Shown one piece after another: positions 16,803 through 24,839 of a stretch of 37,600 nt of DNA; the stretch's first letter is position 1; each line of letters starts with the position of its first letter. A program made the position numbers and the translations under genes. The notes beneath the pieces are model-generated. The model was not told where the DNA came from. It made no database searches and saw nothing but the letters and a program-made list of their open reading frames with translations. The stretch is taken from the NCBI GenBank assembly GCA_049325575.1, contig JBMOLK010000299.1:1-37600 (forward strand). Reading direction: 5' to 3'. Source of the stretch: JBMOLK01 sp049325575 (GTDB taxonomy: Bacteria > Bacillota > Clostridia > Acetivibrionales > Acetivibrionaceae).

Positions 16803-18518
16803 ATGAAAAAGTTTATTGTTTTATCTTTGGTGTTAATAATTCTGTCAACGTTATTAATAGCACCTGGCACACAAATATCTGCAGAGACACCAGTTGCTGA
16901 AACGAATGATGACTGGCTGCATGTTGAAGGCACCCATATTGTCGACAAGTATGGCAATAAAGTATGGTTAACCGGTGCCAACTGGTTTGGATTTAATTGC
17001 AGGGAGAGAATGCTTTTAGATTCTTATCACAGTAATATAGTAGCAGATATAGAAATTGTAGCAGATAAGGGTATAAATGTAGTTAGAATGCCAATCGCAA
17101 CAGATCTGTTGCATGCATGGAGTCAAGGTCAATACCCGCCCTCAACAGATACAAGTTATAATAATCCGGCTTTAGCAGGGTTAAATAGTTTCGAATTATT
17201 TAATTTTATGCTGGAAAACTTCAAAAGAGTAGGGATCAAGGTTATACTTGATGTACATAGTGCAGAAACGGATAATATGGGACATGTATATCCGCTTTGG
17301 TTTAAAGGAGCTATAACGGAGGAAGTATTTAAATCTGCCTGGGTATGGGTAGCTAACCATTACAAAAATGATGATACTATTATAGGTTTTGACCTTAAAA
17401 ACGAGCCTCATACAAATGTTGGTAATATTAAAAATATTGCTGAAAGTGCTATTTGGGATGACTCTAATAGAGCAACCAACTGGAAAAGAGTAGCTCAAGA
17501 GACTGCATTGGCAATATTGGCTGTGCACCCGAATGCATTAATATTTGTTGAAGGTGTAGAGATGTATCCTAAAGATAGTATATGGGATGACGATATGATC
17601 GATACAAGTCCGTGGACAGGAAAAAATGATTACTTTTTTAACTGGTGGGGCGGAAATCTTAGAGGCGTAAAAGATTATCCTATTAATTTGGGACAACATC
17701 AGGATCAGCTTGTTTATTCACCACATGATTATGGTCCGTTGGTGTATGAGCAGCCATGGTTTAAGGGTCCTTTCGTTACTGCAAGTGATGCAGAAGCAAA
17801 AAATATATTATACGAGCAATGTTGGAGAGACAACTGGGCATTTATCGTAGAAGACGGAATATCCCCAATACTAATTGGTGAATGGGGGGGCTTAACAGAA
17901 GGTGACAGTTCACTTCTGGAACTTAATAAGAAGTATTTAAGAGCTATGAGAGACTATATTATAGAAAATAAATATACATTCCATCATACATTCTGGTGTA
18001 TAAATATTGACTCTGCTGATACCGGCGGATTGTTTACCCGTGGTGAAGGAACTGCATTCCCTGGAGGAAGAGATCTTAAATGGAATGACAATAAGTATGA
18101 TAATTATTTATTGCCTACTTTATGGAGAAACAGTGAAGGGAAGTTTATTGGTTTAGACCATAAAATACCTTTAGGCAAAAACGGTGTAGCGTTAAGTGCC
18201 AGCGCAATTGGAACTCCATCATCAACTACAAAGCCAACACCAACACCAACTACAACTTCAACTCCAACACCAACAACATCCGTAATTCCTACTGGAGATA
18301 CTATCATTTATGGAGATCTTAACGGGGATAAAGTAGTTAATTCTACAGATTATACCCTGTTAAAAAGATACCTGCTTAAAATAATTACAGAATTGCCTGT
18401 TCCAAGTAAGAATGCTGACTTAAATGGTGATGGTGTGGTCAATTCTACAGATTTGACTCTGCTAAAAAGATATTTATTAAAAATAATAACTGAATTTCCT
18501 GCAGCAAGCATGAAATAA
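16803..18518 (+). CDS. secreted cellulosomal GH5 endoglucanase with type I dockerin
   Basis: A 571-residue protein. The signal peptide covers 1-27 with cleavage after ISA. A GH5 catalytic domain (about 36-455) begins with the family-typical KVWLTGANWFGF. The acid/base is Glu201 (FDLKNEPH) and the nucleophile Glu360 (PILIGEWGG). A Thr/Pro linker covers about 471-497. A type I dockerin (about 504-568) has two nearly identical calcium-loop repeats, DLNGDKVVNSTD and DLNGDGVVNSTD, each followed by LLKRYLLKIITE. The paired Ser-Thr positions are the cohesin-recognition residues of Acetivibrio thermocellus-type dockerins. It would attach to a scaffoldin and cut beta-1,4-glucan; the barrel resembles subfamily 1, but this was not computed. 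GGAGG at 16790-16794 decides the ATG at 16803. The gene is followed by its own terminator and seems monocistronic. Confidence 0.93.
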   Translation: MKKFIVLSLVLIILSTLLIAPGTQISAETPVAETNDDWLHVEGTHIVDKYGNKVWLTGANWFGFNCRERMLLDSYHSNIVADIEIVADKGINVVRMPIATDLLHAWSQGQYPPSTDTSYNNPALAGLNSFELFNFMLENFKRVGIKVILDVHSAETDNMGHVYPLWFKGAITEEVFKSAWVWVANHYKNDDTIIGFDLKNEPHTNVGNIKNIAESAIWDDSNRATNWKRVAQETALAILAVHPNALIFVEGVEMYPKDSIWDDDMIDTSPWTGKNDYFFNWWGGNLRGVKDYPINLGQHQDQLVYSPHDYGPLVYEQPWFKGPFVTASDAEAKNILYEQCWRDNWAFIVEDGISPILIGEWGGLTEGDSSLLELNKKYLRAMRDYIIENKYTFHHTFWCINIDSADTGGLFTRGEGTAFPGGRDLKWNDNKYDNYLLPTLWRNSEGKFIGLDHKIPLGKNGVALSASAIGTPSSTTKPTPTPTTTSTPTPTTSVIPTGDTIIYGDLNGDKVVNSTDYTLLKRYLLKIITELPVPSKNADLNGDGVVNSTDLTLLKRYLLKIITEFPAASMK

Positions 18519-18530
18519 TAGATTTTCTTA

Positions 18531-18563
18531 AGAGGGCTGGCTAAAAGGTCAAGCCCTTTTTTG
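18531..18563 (+). terminator. rho-independent terminator of the GH5 gene
   Basis: GGGCT pairs with AGCCC and continues with GGC/GTC across one bulged A. The loop is short, and six T follow at about 18557-18562. Confidence 0.8.
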
Positions 18564-18675
18564 TATTTGAAAAACGACACTAAGTATGGCTGCATGGACC
18601 ATACCTGGATAATAACACAGCCACAACATATTATGTTGACTGTAAAATTTTATCTCTAATTCTCATCATTTATTT

Positions 18676-18712
18676 CACCGGGGTCATTGGTTCCCACAGG
18701 AACGCCCCGGTG
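18676..18712. repeat. stable GC-rich hairpin in intergenic DNA
   Basis: CACCGGGG (18676-18683) pairs with CCCCGGTG (18705-18712), and an inner GTTCC (18690-18694) pairs with GGAAC (18699-18703) around a 4-nt loop. The GC content is far above the surrounding AT-rich DNA. It lacks a T-tract, so it is not a typical terminator. The rest of 18564-18820 holds no gene. Confidence 0.6.
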
Positions 18713-18820
18713 TTAATTCTATTAGATCGTTTAAACCAATCTTGTTTATAAGAAAGCATACCAAAAAAAGTAACACACAAATATAATCCATAATATAATG
18801 ATTATGTAAAGTAATTACAC

Positions 18821-18844
18821 CTAAACTCACTGTTTAGAGTTTAG
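18821..18844 (+). promoter_or_regulatory. dyad next to the ribosome binding site of the Cse60-like gene
   Basis: CTAAACTC (18821-18828) is complementary to GAGTTTAG (18837-18844), 8 nt apart, and directly abuts AAGGAGG. It could act as operator or as an RNA hairpin modulating translation. Two TATAAT boxes lie at 18782-18787 and 18794-18799, but neither has a good -35. Confidence 0.35.
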
Positions 18845-18855
18845 AAGGAGGTACA

Positions 18856-19089
18856 ATGAAGATTAAGATTTTTACTGGTAAAAATATAGCTGATGTTGAA
18901 AAAAAAGTTAACTGCTTTATTTCAAATAAACATGTCGTCGGAATTAAACAGAGTATATGCAGTGGGAAATATAAAGGCTGTGAATCCTCTAATAAATGTA
19001 TAATTGTAGTCATTACTGTTATGTACCACGACTTTTATCACAATAAATACTGTGACGCATCATTTTGGCAGTTTGATTCTACATTTTAG
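18856..19089 (+). CDS. small protein, Cse60-like (DUF2758) candidate
   Basis: A 77-residue protein without signal peptide or membrane segment. It begins MKIKIFTGKNIADVEKKVNCFISN, followed by a beta-strand-like VVGIKQSICSG and later CIIVVITVMYHD. This order (strand, helix, strand, strand ending in VxVMY) resembles the small sporulation protein Cse60 of Bacillus (about 60 residues). Five Cys are present, unusual for the family. A strong AAGGAGG ribosome binding site supports a real gene. It stands alone between the GH5 gene and the CDP-sugar cluster. The family call is by eye and uncertain; function unknown. Confidence 0.55.
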   Translation: MKIKIFTGKNIADVEKKVNCFISNKHVVGIKQSICSGKYKGCESSNKCIIVVITVMYHDFYHNKYCDASFWQFDSTF

Positions 19090-19142
19090 ATAATAAGAGT
19101 TCTTTCAAGCCGATATTCCCATTCATTATACCTTATTTAAAG

Positions 19143-19158
19143 GGTGATGAAGATCACC
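19143..19158. promoter_or_regulatory. small dyad upstream of the glycan cluster
   Basis: GGTGAT-4 nt-ATCACC (19143-19158) lies about 35 bp before the first gene of the cluster. It is operator-like in size and position; no regulator is known. Confidence 0.3.
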
Positions 19159-19192
19159 TGATTTATAGTTGGATACCTATAGGAGGGACTTT

Positions 19193-19957
19193 ATGAAGGT
19201 TGTAATTCTATGTGGCGGAAAGGGCTTACGAATGCATCAGCTTACAGAAGATGTTCCAAAGCCGCTTGTTAATGTAGGAGATAAACCTATGCTATGGCAT
19301 ATTTTAAAAACTTATAATTACTATGGCTTTAACGACTTTATTCTGCTGTTGGGCTATAAAGGAGATAAAATCAAAGAATACTTTGTAGATTATAAATGGA
19401 AAAACCATAGTTTTTTACTGGATACAAGCGTAGAAAAGATGCAAACTCTGGATAAAACAGAGGACTGGAAAATAACCTTTCTCGATACTGGATTAAATAC
19501 TATGACTGGCGGTCGAATAAAACAGGCACAGCACCTTCTTGAGGATGATACTTTTATGCTCACGTACGGGGATGGCCTTTCAGATATAAACCTTCAGAAG
19601 CTTTTGGACTTCCACAGGGCAAAAAAAAGAATCGCTACCGTAACAGGAATCGAAAAGAAAAGTCAGTATGGCACATTGACTATAAAAGACGATATTGCCG
19701 TTTCCTTTAATGAAAAGGAAACCAGTATCGGGATTATCAATGGTGGATTCTTTGTTCTTGAACCGGAAGTATTTAAATATTTGAAAGATGATACAAATTG
19801 TATATTTGAACATGAGCCGTTAATAAATCTCGCCAAAGATAATCAGCTTGCGGTTTATATGCATCATGGTTTTTGGACTGCGTGTGACACATATAACGAT
19901 ATAGTTGAAGTCAATAGTCTTTGTAAAGAAGGTAAGGATAAATGGAGGGTTTGGTAA
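19193..19957 (+). CDS. rfbF: glucose-1-phosphate cytidylyltransferase
   Basis: A 254-residue nucleotidyltransferase (family of RfbF/DdhA, usually about 257) that joins CTP and alpha-D-glucose 1-phosphate to CDP-glucose. It has the N-terminal nucleotide-binding LCGGKGLRM, a lysine-containing PKPLVNVGDKPMLWHI, DTGLNTMTGGRI, the metal-site TYGDGLSDIN, INGGFFVLEP and the C-terminal HHGFWTACDT, all in RfbF order. AGGAGGGA at 19181-19188 supports this ATG over an in-frame start at 19169. It is the first gene of a glycan cluster and is followed after 1 bp by a sugar dehydratase gene, the standard pairing for CDP-deoxysugar synthesis. Confidence 0.9.
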   Translation: MKVVILCGGKGLRMHQLTEDVPKPLVNVGDKPMLWHILKTYNYYGFNDFILLLGYKGDKIKEYFVDYKWKNHSFLLDTSVEKMQTLDKTEDWKITFLDTGLNTMTGGRIKQAQHLLEDDTFMLTYGDGLSDINLQKLLDFHRAKKRIATVTGIEKKSQYGTLTIKDDIAVSFNEKETSIGIINGGFFVLEPEVFKYLKDDTNCIFEHEPLINLAKDNQLAVYMHHGFWTACDTYNDIVEVNSLCKEGKDKWRVW

Positions 19958-19958
19958 T

Positions 19959-20927
19959 ATGGACGGTTTTTGGAAGGACAGAAATGTATTTATAACCGGA
20001 TGTACAGGCTTTTTGGGAAGTTATCTTACAAAAGAGCTGGTAAGACTGGGGGCAAATGTTGTAGGACTTGTCAGGGATAGTGTTCCACAGTCATTTCTTT
20101 ATGAAGGTGATGAGTATAAGAAAATAAGATTTGTTAATGGTGAACTGGAAAATATAAGCCTTATAGAGAGGGCTCTGGGAGAGTATGAAATCGATACGGT
20201 TTTTCATGTGGCTGCACAGGCTATAGTTGGTGTTGCCAATAAAAATCCAGTCTCTACTTTTGAATCCAATATAAAAGGAACATGGAACATACTTGAGGCC
20301 TCAAGAAAAAGTCCTCTTGTAAAAAGGATAATAGTAGCCTCAAGTGATAAGGCCTATGGGGATCAGGATAAGCTTCCTTATGATGAAAACATGCCACTTC
20401 ATGGTCAGCATCCTTATGATGTATCAAAAAGCTGTACTGATCTTATAGCTCAAGCCTACGCAAAAACCTATGGCTTGCCGGTATGCATAACCAGGTGTGG
20501 AAACCTGTACGGGGGAGGGGACCTGAACTTTAACAGGATCATTCCCCAAACAATCAGAAGTGTTATTAATGGAGAAGCACCGGTTATAAGAAGTGATGGG
20601 ACATTAATAAGAGATTATTTCTATGTTGAAGATGCAGTAAATGCCTATATTCTACTGGCAGAGAAACTGGAAGAACTAAACCTTGCAGGTGAAGCATTTA
20701 ACTTTAGCAATGAAGTTCAACTCACTGTCAAAGACATAGTGACCAGAATATTAAAGGCCATGAACAGCAGTTTGGACGTAGTAATCCTAAACGAAGCAAA
20801 TAACGAAATAAAGCATCAGTATCTGTCAGCTAAAAAAGCCAGAGATATACTGGGCTGGAAACCTGCTTTTACAGTTGAAGAAGGTCTTGAGCGTACTATT
20901 AATTGGTATAAGAATTTTTTGAAATAA
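19959..20927 (+). CDS. rfbG: SDR-family CDP-glucose 4,6-dehydratase or related NAD-dependent dehydratase
   Basis: A 322-residue extended short-chain dehydrogenase. It has a Rossmann motif TGCTGFLGSYL at about 12-22, a conserved FHVAAQAIV segment, the active-site strand VASSDKAYG, and the catalytic pair Tyr-xxx-Lys in PYDVSKS. RfbG proteins are usually about 350-360 residues, so it is somewhat short. The sequence is close to both CDP-glucose 4,6-dehydratase and generic NAD-dependent epimerase/dehydratases; adjacency to rfbF favours CDP-glucose as substrate. The product, CDP-4-keto-6-deoxyglucose, is a precursor of several rare sugars. No downstream aminotransferase, RfbH-type dehydrase or reductase is in the cluster. 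GGAGGG at 19944-19949 supports the start at 19959. Confidence 0.78.
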   Translation: MDGFWKDRNVFITGCTGFLGSYLTKELVRLGANVVGLVRDSVPQSFLYEGDEYKKIRFVNGELENISLIERALGEYEIDTVFHVAAQAIVGVANKNPVSTFESNIKGTWNILEASRKSPLVKRIIVASSDKAYGDQDKLPYDENMPLHGQHPYDVSKSCTDLIAQAYAKTYGLPVCITRCGNLYGGGDLNFNRIIPQTIRSVINGEAPVIRSDGTLIRDYFYVEDAVNAYILLAEKLEELNLAGEAFNFSNEVQLTVKDIVTRILKAMNSSLDVVILNEANNEIKHQYLSAKKARDILGWKPAFTVEEGLERTINWYKNFLK

Positions 20928-20936
20928 GGTGATTAT

Positions 20937-21851
20937 ATGGATGGTGTTTTTTGCACAATTGTATCAAAATTCAGGGCATTTCAAGCAATTGCATTATTTA
21001 TATCATTAAAAAATGTAATGCCTGAACTCTTGGTATATGTATTATGTATAGATGATAGTACCTATAACCTTCTTTCAAAAATGAATTTTAATAATATTAA
21101 CCTGATTCATATTAATGAGCTGGCTGACGATATGCTAGAGGAAATAAAAACAAAGAGAAAGCTAAATGAATACTGCTGGACGCTAAAGCCTGTCTTCATT
21201 GAAAAATTGTTTAAGGAAATTCCTAAAATACAGAGAATAACATATATAGATGCAGATTTATTCTTTTTTAGTGATCCATCAATAATTTTTAAAAGTCAAG
21301 AAGACAGCTCTGTACTCCTATCACGTGGGGAAATAATAATTCCAATGCTGCCATTACCGTTGGTAAATATCCTTCAGGAGCTTATGGGAAATTATAATTC
21401 CGGCTTTATCAGCTTTAAAAGAGATAAATCTGCACTTGATTGTATTGGGTGGTGGAAACAGAGCTGTCTTAATTCATGCATATCAAGGCCTGAAGCAGGA
21501 AAATTTGGAGACCAGAAGTATCTTGATAATATGCCGGGTATGTTTGATAGTGTAAAAGATATCTCAACACCCGGGGTCAATATTGGTCATTGGAATAACT
21601 CAAACCACGTATTTGGCTTTATCAATGATGTGCTCTGTGTTGATGAGGATATACTTATTTGTTATCATTTCAGCGGTTTTAGAATTCTTAAGAACGGATC
21701 AATACTAAAAATACATGAAGCGGATAGGCTATATATCCCTTTCTTTTATGAAATATATGCGGATGTTATTGTGAACATAGTAAACACAGTGAACAGTATT
21801 TACCCGGATTTTGATGGCTATTCTACGGAAGAAGATTTATCAGCCAAATAA
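20937..21851 (+). CDS. DxD nucleotide-sugar glycosyltransferase (GT-A fold), copy 1
   Basis: A 304-residue cytoplasmic enzyme. It starts FCTIVSKFRAFQAIALFISLK, the pattern of GT8/GT24-like enzymes, and has CWTLKP at about 80-85 and the metal-binding ITYIDADLFFFSDP with DxD at 105-107. A second conserved block GDQKYLD and a C-terminal CYHFSGF follow. It shares all these motifs in the same order with the 312-residue protein at 23133 in this cluster, so the two are paralogues. It transfers a sugar, possibly the CDP-activated one, to a glycan acceptor; donor and acceptor are unknown. AAGGTGA overlaps the stop of the preceding gene. Confidence 0.75.
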   Translation: MDGVFCTIVSKFRAFQAIALFISLKNVMPELLVYVLCIDDSTYNLLSKMNFNNINLIHINELADDMLEEIKTKRKLNEYCWTLKPVFIEKLFKEIPKIQRITYIDADLFFFSDPSIIFKSQEDSSVLLSRGEIIIPMLPLPLVNILQELMGNYNSGFISFKRDKSALDCIGWWKQSCLNSCISRPEAGKFGDQKYLDNMPGMFDSVKDISTPGVNIGHWNNSNHVFGFINDVLCVDEDILICYHFSGFRILKNGSILKIHEADRLYIPFFYEIYADVIVNIVNTVNSIYPDFDGYSTEEDLSAK

Positions 21852-21871
21852 AAATGTGCTAAATAAAGGTT

Positions 21872-23113
21872 GTGAACAAATTGAGGGCAAGTGTTATTAT
21901 ACCGTCATACAATTCAAAGGAACGATTATATCTAAATCTGGTTGCTCTAAATAATCAAACATATGAGGAAAAAGATACTGAAATAATAGTAGTTGATAAT
22001 GGCTCTACAGATGACACCTATGAAATGCTGTGTAAGTTCAATATGAAATATCCCTTTACAAAGGTTAGAGTAAAAACCAACCAGGGAATTGCATTTGGCA
22101 GAAACGAAGGGATAAAAAGAGCATCAGGAGATATTCTCATTTTTCATGACAGTGATATGATTGCTTCAAAGGACTTTCTAAAGAAGCATATCCTGGCACA
22201 CACAGAGAAAAATATGGTGGTTTGCGGAATGCCATGGAAAAGGATTTATAGTTTTTACTACAAAAATTTTAGTGATGCCCAGATGGCAAAATTCAATGAA
22301 ATGGTTAACTCGACAAGTAGTATAGGCGACATTACAACTTTACCGGATGCATATCAACTGGTTGATGAAGAGATGGTAAGCAGCTTCAATCTGGAGGACT
22401 ATGTATTTGACCTGGACATTGCATTTATCAAAGAATTAAAGGAACTGGTAGCAAGGTATGGTAATGATTTTAAAGACTATTACCTTCCCTGGAGGTTTTT
22501 TATTACCAATAACCTTTCTGTAGAGAGAGCTAAAGTACTAAAAGTAGGTATGTTTGATTCTAAAATTAAAAAATATGGATATGAAGATTATGATTTAGGA
22601 GTACGGCTATATAAATCAGGCTGCAGATTCAGATTTGCAGATGATATTTTAAGTATTCATCAGGAACATCCGTCAAATTTTACTTATCTGGACCTTATAG
22701 AGAATATAAGCTATATATGTGAAAAATACAATAATATATCATTTATAGACATGGTTATGGTATGTATTAGTGATACACTGTTAATAGACGGAAATACCTT
22801 AAACAATATAACCAGGGACATTTATCATATATTATGGCTAGGACAATACAATTTTATTCTGGAGTTATTCCTAGAGCTGCTGCAGCTTCATAGAAAAAGA
22901 ATATTTAATTTACCTGCTGAAAGTTCTACCAAAGTATTTTCATGTGTGACAGAAAACATGCCTGTAGTATTAAAACAAGCCTTTGAATTAAAACACATTC
23001 ATAAAACGAAATATTTTATAAGCCAGCTAAGCAGGTTTTTAATAAACCTATTAGGCATTGATTTTGAGCAAATATTGATAGATTACAGTAAAAAAAGCCA
23101 TAAACCAGTTTAA
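21872..23113 (+). CDS. family 2 glycosyltransferase
   Basis: A 413-residue enzyme with an N-terminal GT-A domain (about 1-270). It has ASVIIPSYNS, EIIVVDNGSTDDT, the metal site FHDSDM and the acceptor-side KYGYEDYDLGVRLYKSGCRF with the catalytic ED pair. A C-terminal extension of about 130 residues (VMVCISDTLLIDG onward) is helical and unassigned. No membrane segment is evident, so it is cytosolic or peripheral. The start is GTG at 21872 with AAAGG very close; a TTG at 21881 giving MRASVIIPSYNS is an equally plausible start. It sits between the two paralogous DxD transferases, suggesting a common oligosaccharide product. Confidence 0.85.
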   Translation: MNKLRASVIIPSYNSKERLYLNLVALNNQTYEEKDTEIIVVDNGSTDDTYEMLCKFNMKYPFTKVRVKTNQGIAFGRNEGIKRASGDILIFHDSDMIASKDFLKKHILAHTEKNMVVCGMPWKRIYSFYYKNFSDAQMAKFNEMVNSTSSIGDITTLPDAYQLVDEEMVSSFNLEDYVFDLDIAFIKELKELVARYGNDFKDYYLPWRFFITNNLSVERAKVLKVGMFDSKIKKYGYEDYDLGVRLYKSGCRFRFADDILSIHQEHPSNFTYLDLIENISYICEKYNNISFIDMVMVCISDTLLIDGNTLNNITRDIYHILWLGQYNFILELFLELLQLHRKRIFNLPAESSTKVFSCVTENMPVVLKQAFELKHIHKTKYFISQLSRFLINLLGIDFEQILIDYSKKSHKPV

Positions 23114-23132
23114 AAACAACGGGGGTGACATA

Positions 23133-24071
23133 ATGGATAAGTTTCATTTTACCACAATAGTTTCAAAGGATCATTTATATAAATTCATTGTAATGTATAC
23201 ATCCTTATCTATATATTGTGATGATTTCAAGTTATACGTGCTTTGTGCAAATGAAGTAGTATACGATATACTTGTCACAATAGGATTTGAACATATTGTG
23301 CCCATTAAGCTTAAAGAAGTTGAAAATGAACAACTTCTAAATGCAAAGGAGGATAGAATTTTCCATGCGTATTGTTGGACCTTAAAGCCTTCCTTCTTGT
23401 ATTATGTCATGATTAATTATCCTAAAGCGAAGTATTTTGCACACCTTGATGCAGATCTTTGTTTCTTTGATGACCCTGAAAAGATTTTTTTAGAAAATGA
23501 ATATGCTTCCCTCTTTCTCACTCACCACAGAAATTCAGAGAGATTTCTACAGTTTTACAACCTCACCGGTATATATAATACAGGCTTTGTTGGCTGCAAG
23601 AATAATAAACTGGCCAGGGAGGCAGTAAGGCAGTGGAAGAACAAATGTATTGAATACTGTCCTATAAAGGAAGATCCAATAAAAAAAGCTTTTGGAGACC
23701 AAAGATATGTTGAAGAGTGGCCTGTTAAATATCCCGAAGTTCATATTGTAGAAACAGTGGGCGCAAATACTGCACTCTGGAATGTTACAAATTATAGAGT
23801 GACGTTACACAATAACAAGGTATTTATTAATGGGGAACCTCTCATCTTTTATCATTTTTCAGGCCTAGCCATGGTAAACAGCACGGAGTATAACATTTGC
23901 TGGTACTATCATATTGATGATGAAAATATAATAAATTACATTTATGTACCATATCTAAAAATGCTAAAAGGTTGTATTGATGAAGTAAAGAGATATTTTC
24001 CCGGTTTTAATGAAGGTTTTTTGAAACGAGAATACATGCCGAATACTCATTTTTACACACTTAAAAGTTAA
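23133..24071 (+). CDS. DxD nucleotide-sugar glycosyltransferase (GT-A fold), copy 2
   Basis: A 312-residue paralogue of the protein at 20937. Matching motifs are FTTIVSKDHLYKF at the start, YCWTLKPSF at about 80-88, YFAHLDADLCFFDDP with DxD at 106-108, AFGDQRYVEEW, and FYHFSGLA near residue 250. There is no signal peptide or membrane segment. The ribosome binding site is GGGGGTG-like upstream of ATG 23133. It is the last transferase of the cluster; no terminator is recognisable in the next 200 bases, so the following 124-residue protein may partly be read through from this operon. Confidence 0.75.
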   Translation: MDKFHFTTIVSKDHLYKFIVMYTSLSIYCDDFKLYVLCANEVVYDILVTIGFEHIVPIKLKEVENEQLLNAKEDRIFHAYCWTLKPSFLYYVMINYPKAKYFAHLDADLCFFDDPEKIFLENEYASLFLTHHRNSERFLQFYNLTGIYNTGFVGCKNNKLAREAVRQWKNKCIEYCPIKEDPIKKAFGDQRYVEEWPVKYPEVHIVETVGANTALWNVTNYRVTLHNNKVFINGEPLIFYHFSGLAMVNSTEYNICWYYHIDDENIINYIYVPYLKMLKGCIDEVKRYFPGFNEGFLKREYMPNTHFYTLKS

Positions 24072-24160
24072 AGAGTGGCTTGTTATAAAAGATGGTTTCC
24101 CCTCCATTCATACTGCTTATTTTGCATCTCATCCCCAAATATGTTCATTTTGTCTTTAAT

Positions 24161-24191
24161 TTGCCACAAAATATATAGTTGTTGTTATAAT
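24161..24191 (+). promoter_or_regulatory. candidate promoter of the 124-residue beta-rich protein gene
   Basis: TTGCCA (24161-24166) and a perfect TATAAT (24186-24191) are separated by 19 bp, slightly long. A long leader of about 85 nt would precede the start codon at 24284. Confidence 0.45.
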
Positions 24192-24283
24192 GCTTTTTGT
24201 AGTGAAAAACATTTTGCAAAATAGTATTGTGATTAATCACGAAAAAATTTAACCAAACTAACAATTAAAGGAGATGAATTATT

Positions 24284-24658
24284 ATGGCAGTTAATGTGGG
24301 TGTGCCTTCAAACTCAAGAGTAAGAATAGTTGGAATAACTAATTCAGGATCATGGTCTCAGGAAATCCATGTACAACCGTTGGGCAAAGAAATGATCAAT
24401 TGGATGGGAACTGGAAGTCAAGTCAATAATGTGGTGGGTACATATGTCACAGACCCAAGCAGTGAAGCGAGCTCTATTACAGTTGATATGTATTACAACG
24501 ATGGAAGTGGAAAAAAACCTTCAAATATGGTAGTAACGAAGTTTGATGCTCCAGGGCTGGAAGGATATGTTATCGGAGGACAGGATGCAGGAGGACGGCC
24601 TGCTGGACCTGCTTTTTGGAATACTATGGCATTGATTTATTGGGCAAAAGGTTACTAA
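24284..24658 (+). CDS. small beta-rich protein, possible LecB-like lectin fold without calcium loop
   Basis: A 124-residue protein, no signal peptide, no membrane segment, few charged residues and alternating hydrophobics typical of an all-beta fold. The order of motifs follows fucose lectin LecB (PA-IIL): VPSNSRVRI near the N-terminus, NSGSWSQEIHV, a NNVVGTYV block, a KKPSNMVV block, a GYVIGGQD loop and a C-terminal LIYWAKGY. In LecB the last loop is an Asp-rich calcium site (DxDxxD...ND); here it is GGQDAGGRPAGPAFWN, so calcium-dependent sugar binding would be lost or altered. This resemblance is by eye. AAAGGAG at 24267-24273 with 10-nt spacing and a strong terminator suggest a well-expressed single gene next to a glycan cluster. 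Confidence 0.6.
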   Translation: MAVNVGVPSNSRVRIVGITNSGSWSQEIHVQPLGKEMINWMGTGSQVNNVVGTYVTDPSSEASSITVDMYYNDGSGKKPSNMVVTKFDAPGLEGYVIGGQDAGGRPAGPAFWNTMALIYWAKGY

Positions 24659-24710
24659 ACAACTGTCTAAAAGAATAGAGATACTGTCAAAAATAGTGCC
24701 AATATACATA

Positions 24711-24755
24711 AAACAGCCTGTTAGATTACTAAATCTAATGGGCTGTTTTTGTTTT
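24711..24755 (+). terminator. strong rho-independent terminator
   Basis: A 17-bp stem: AAACAGCC with GGCTGTTT, two G-U pairs, and TTAGATT with AATCTAA. The loop is 4 nt (24728-24731), followed by TTTTTGTTTTC. It ends the 124-residue protein gene. Confidence 0.92.
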
Positions 24756-24839
24756 CATATAAACCTTCTATTAATTCTTGTAATTATATGGATTGGACGA
24801 TAAAATAATGCTATGAAAAAAATTAGGGGAGACGAGTTC

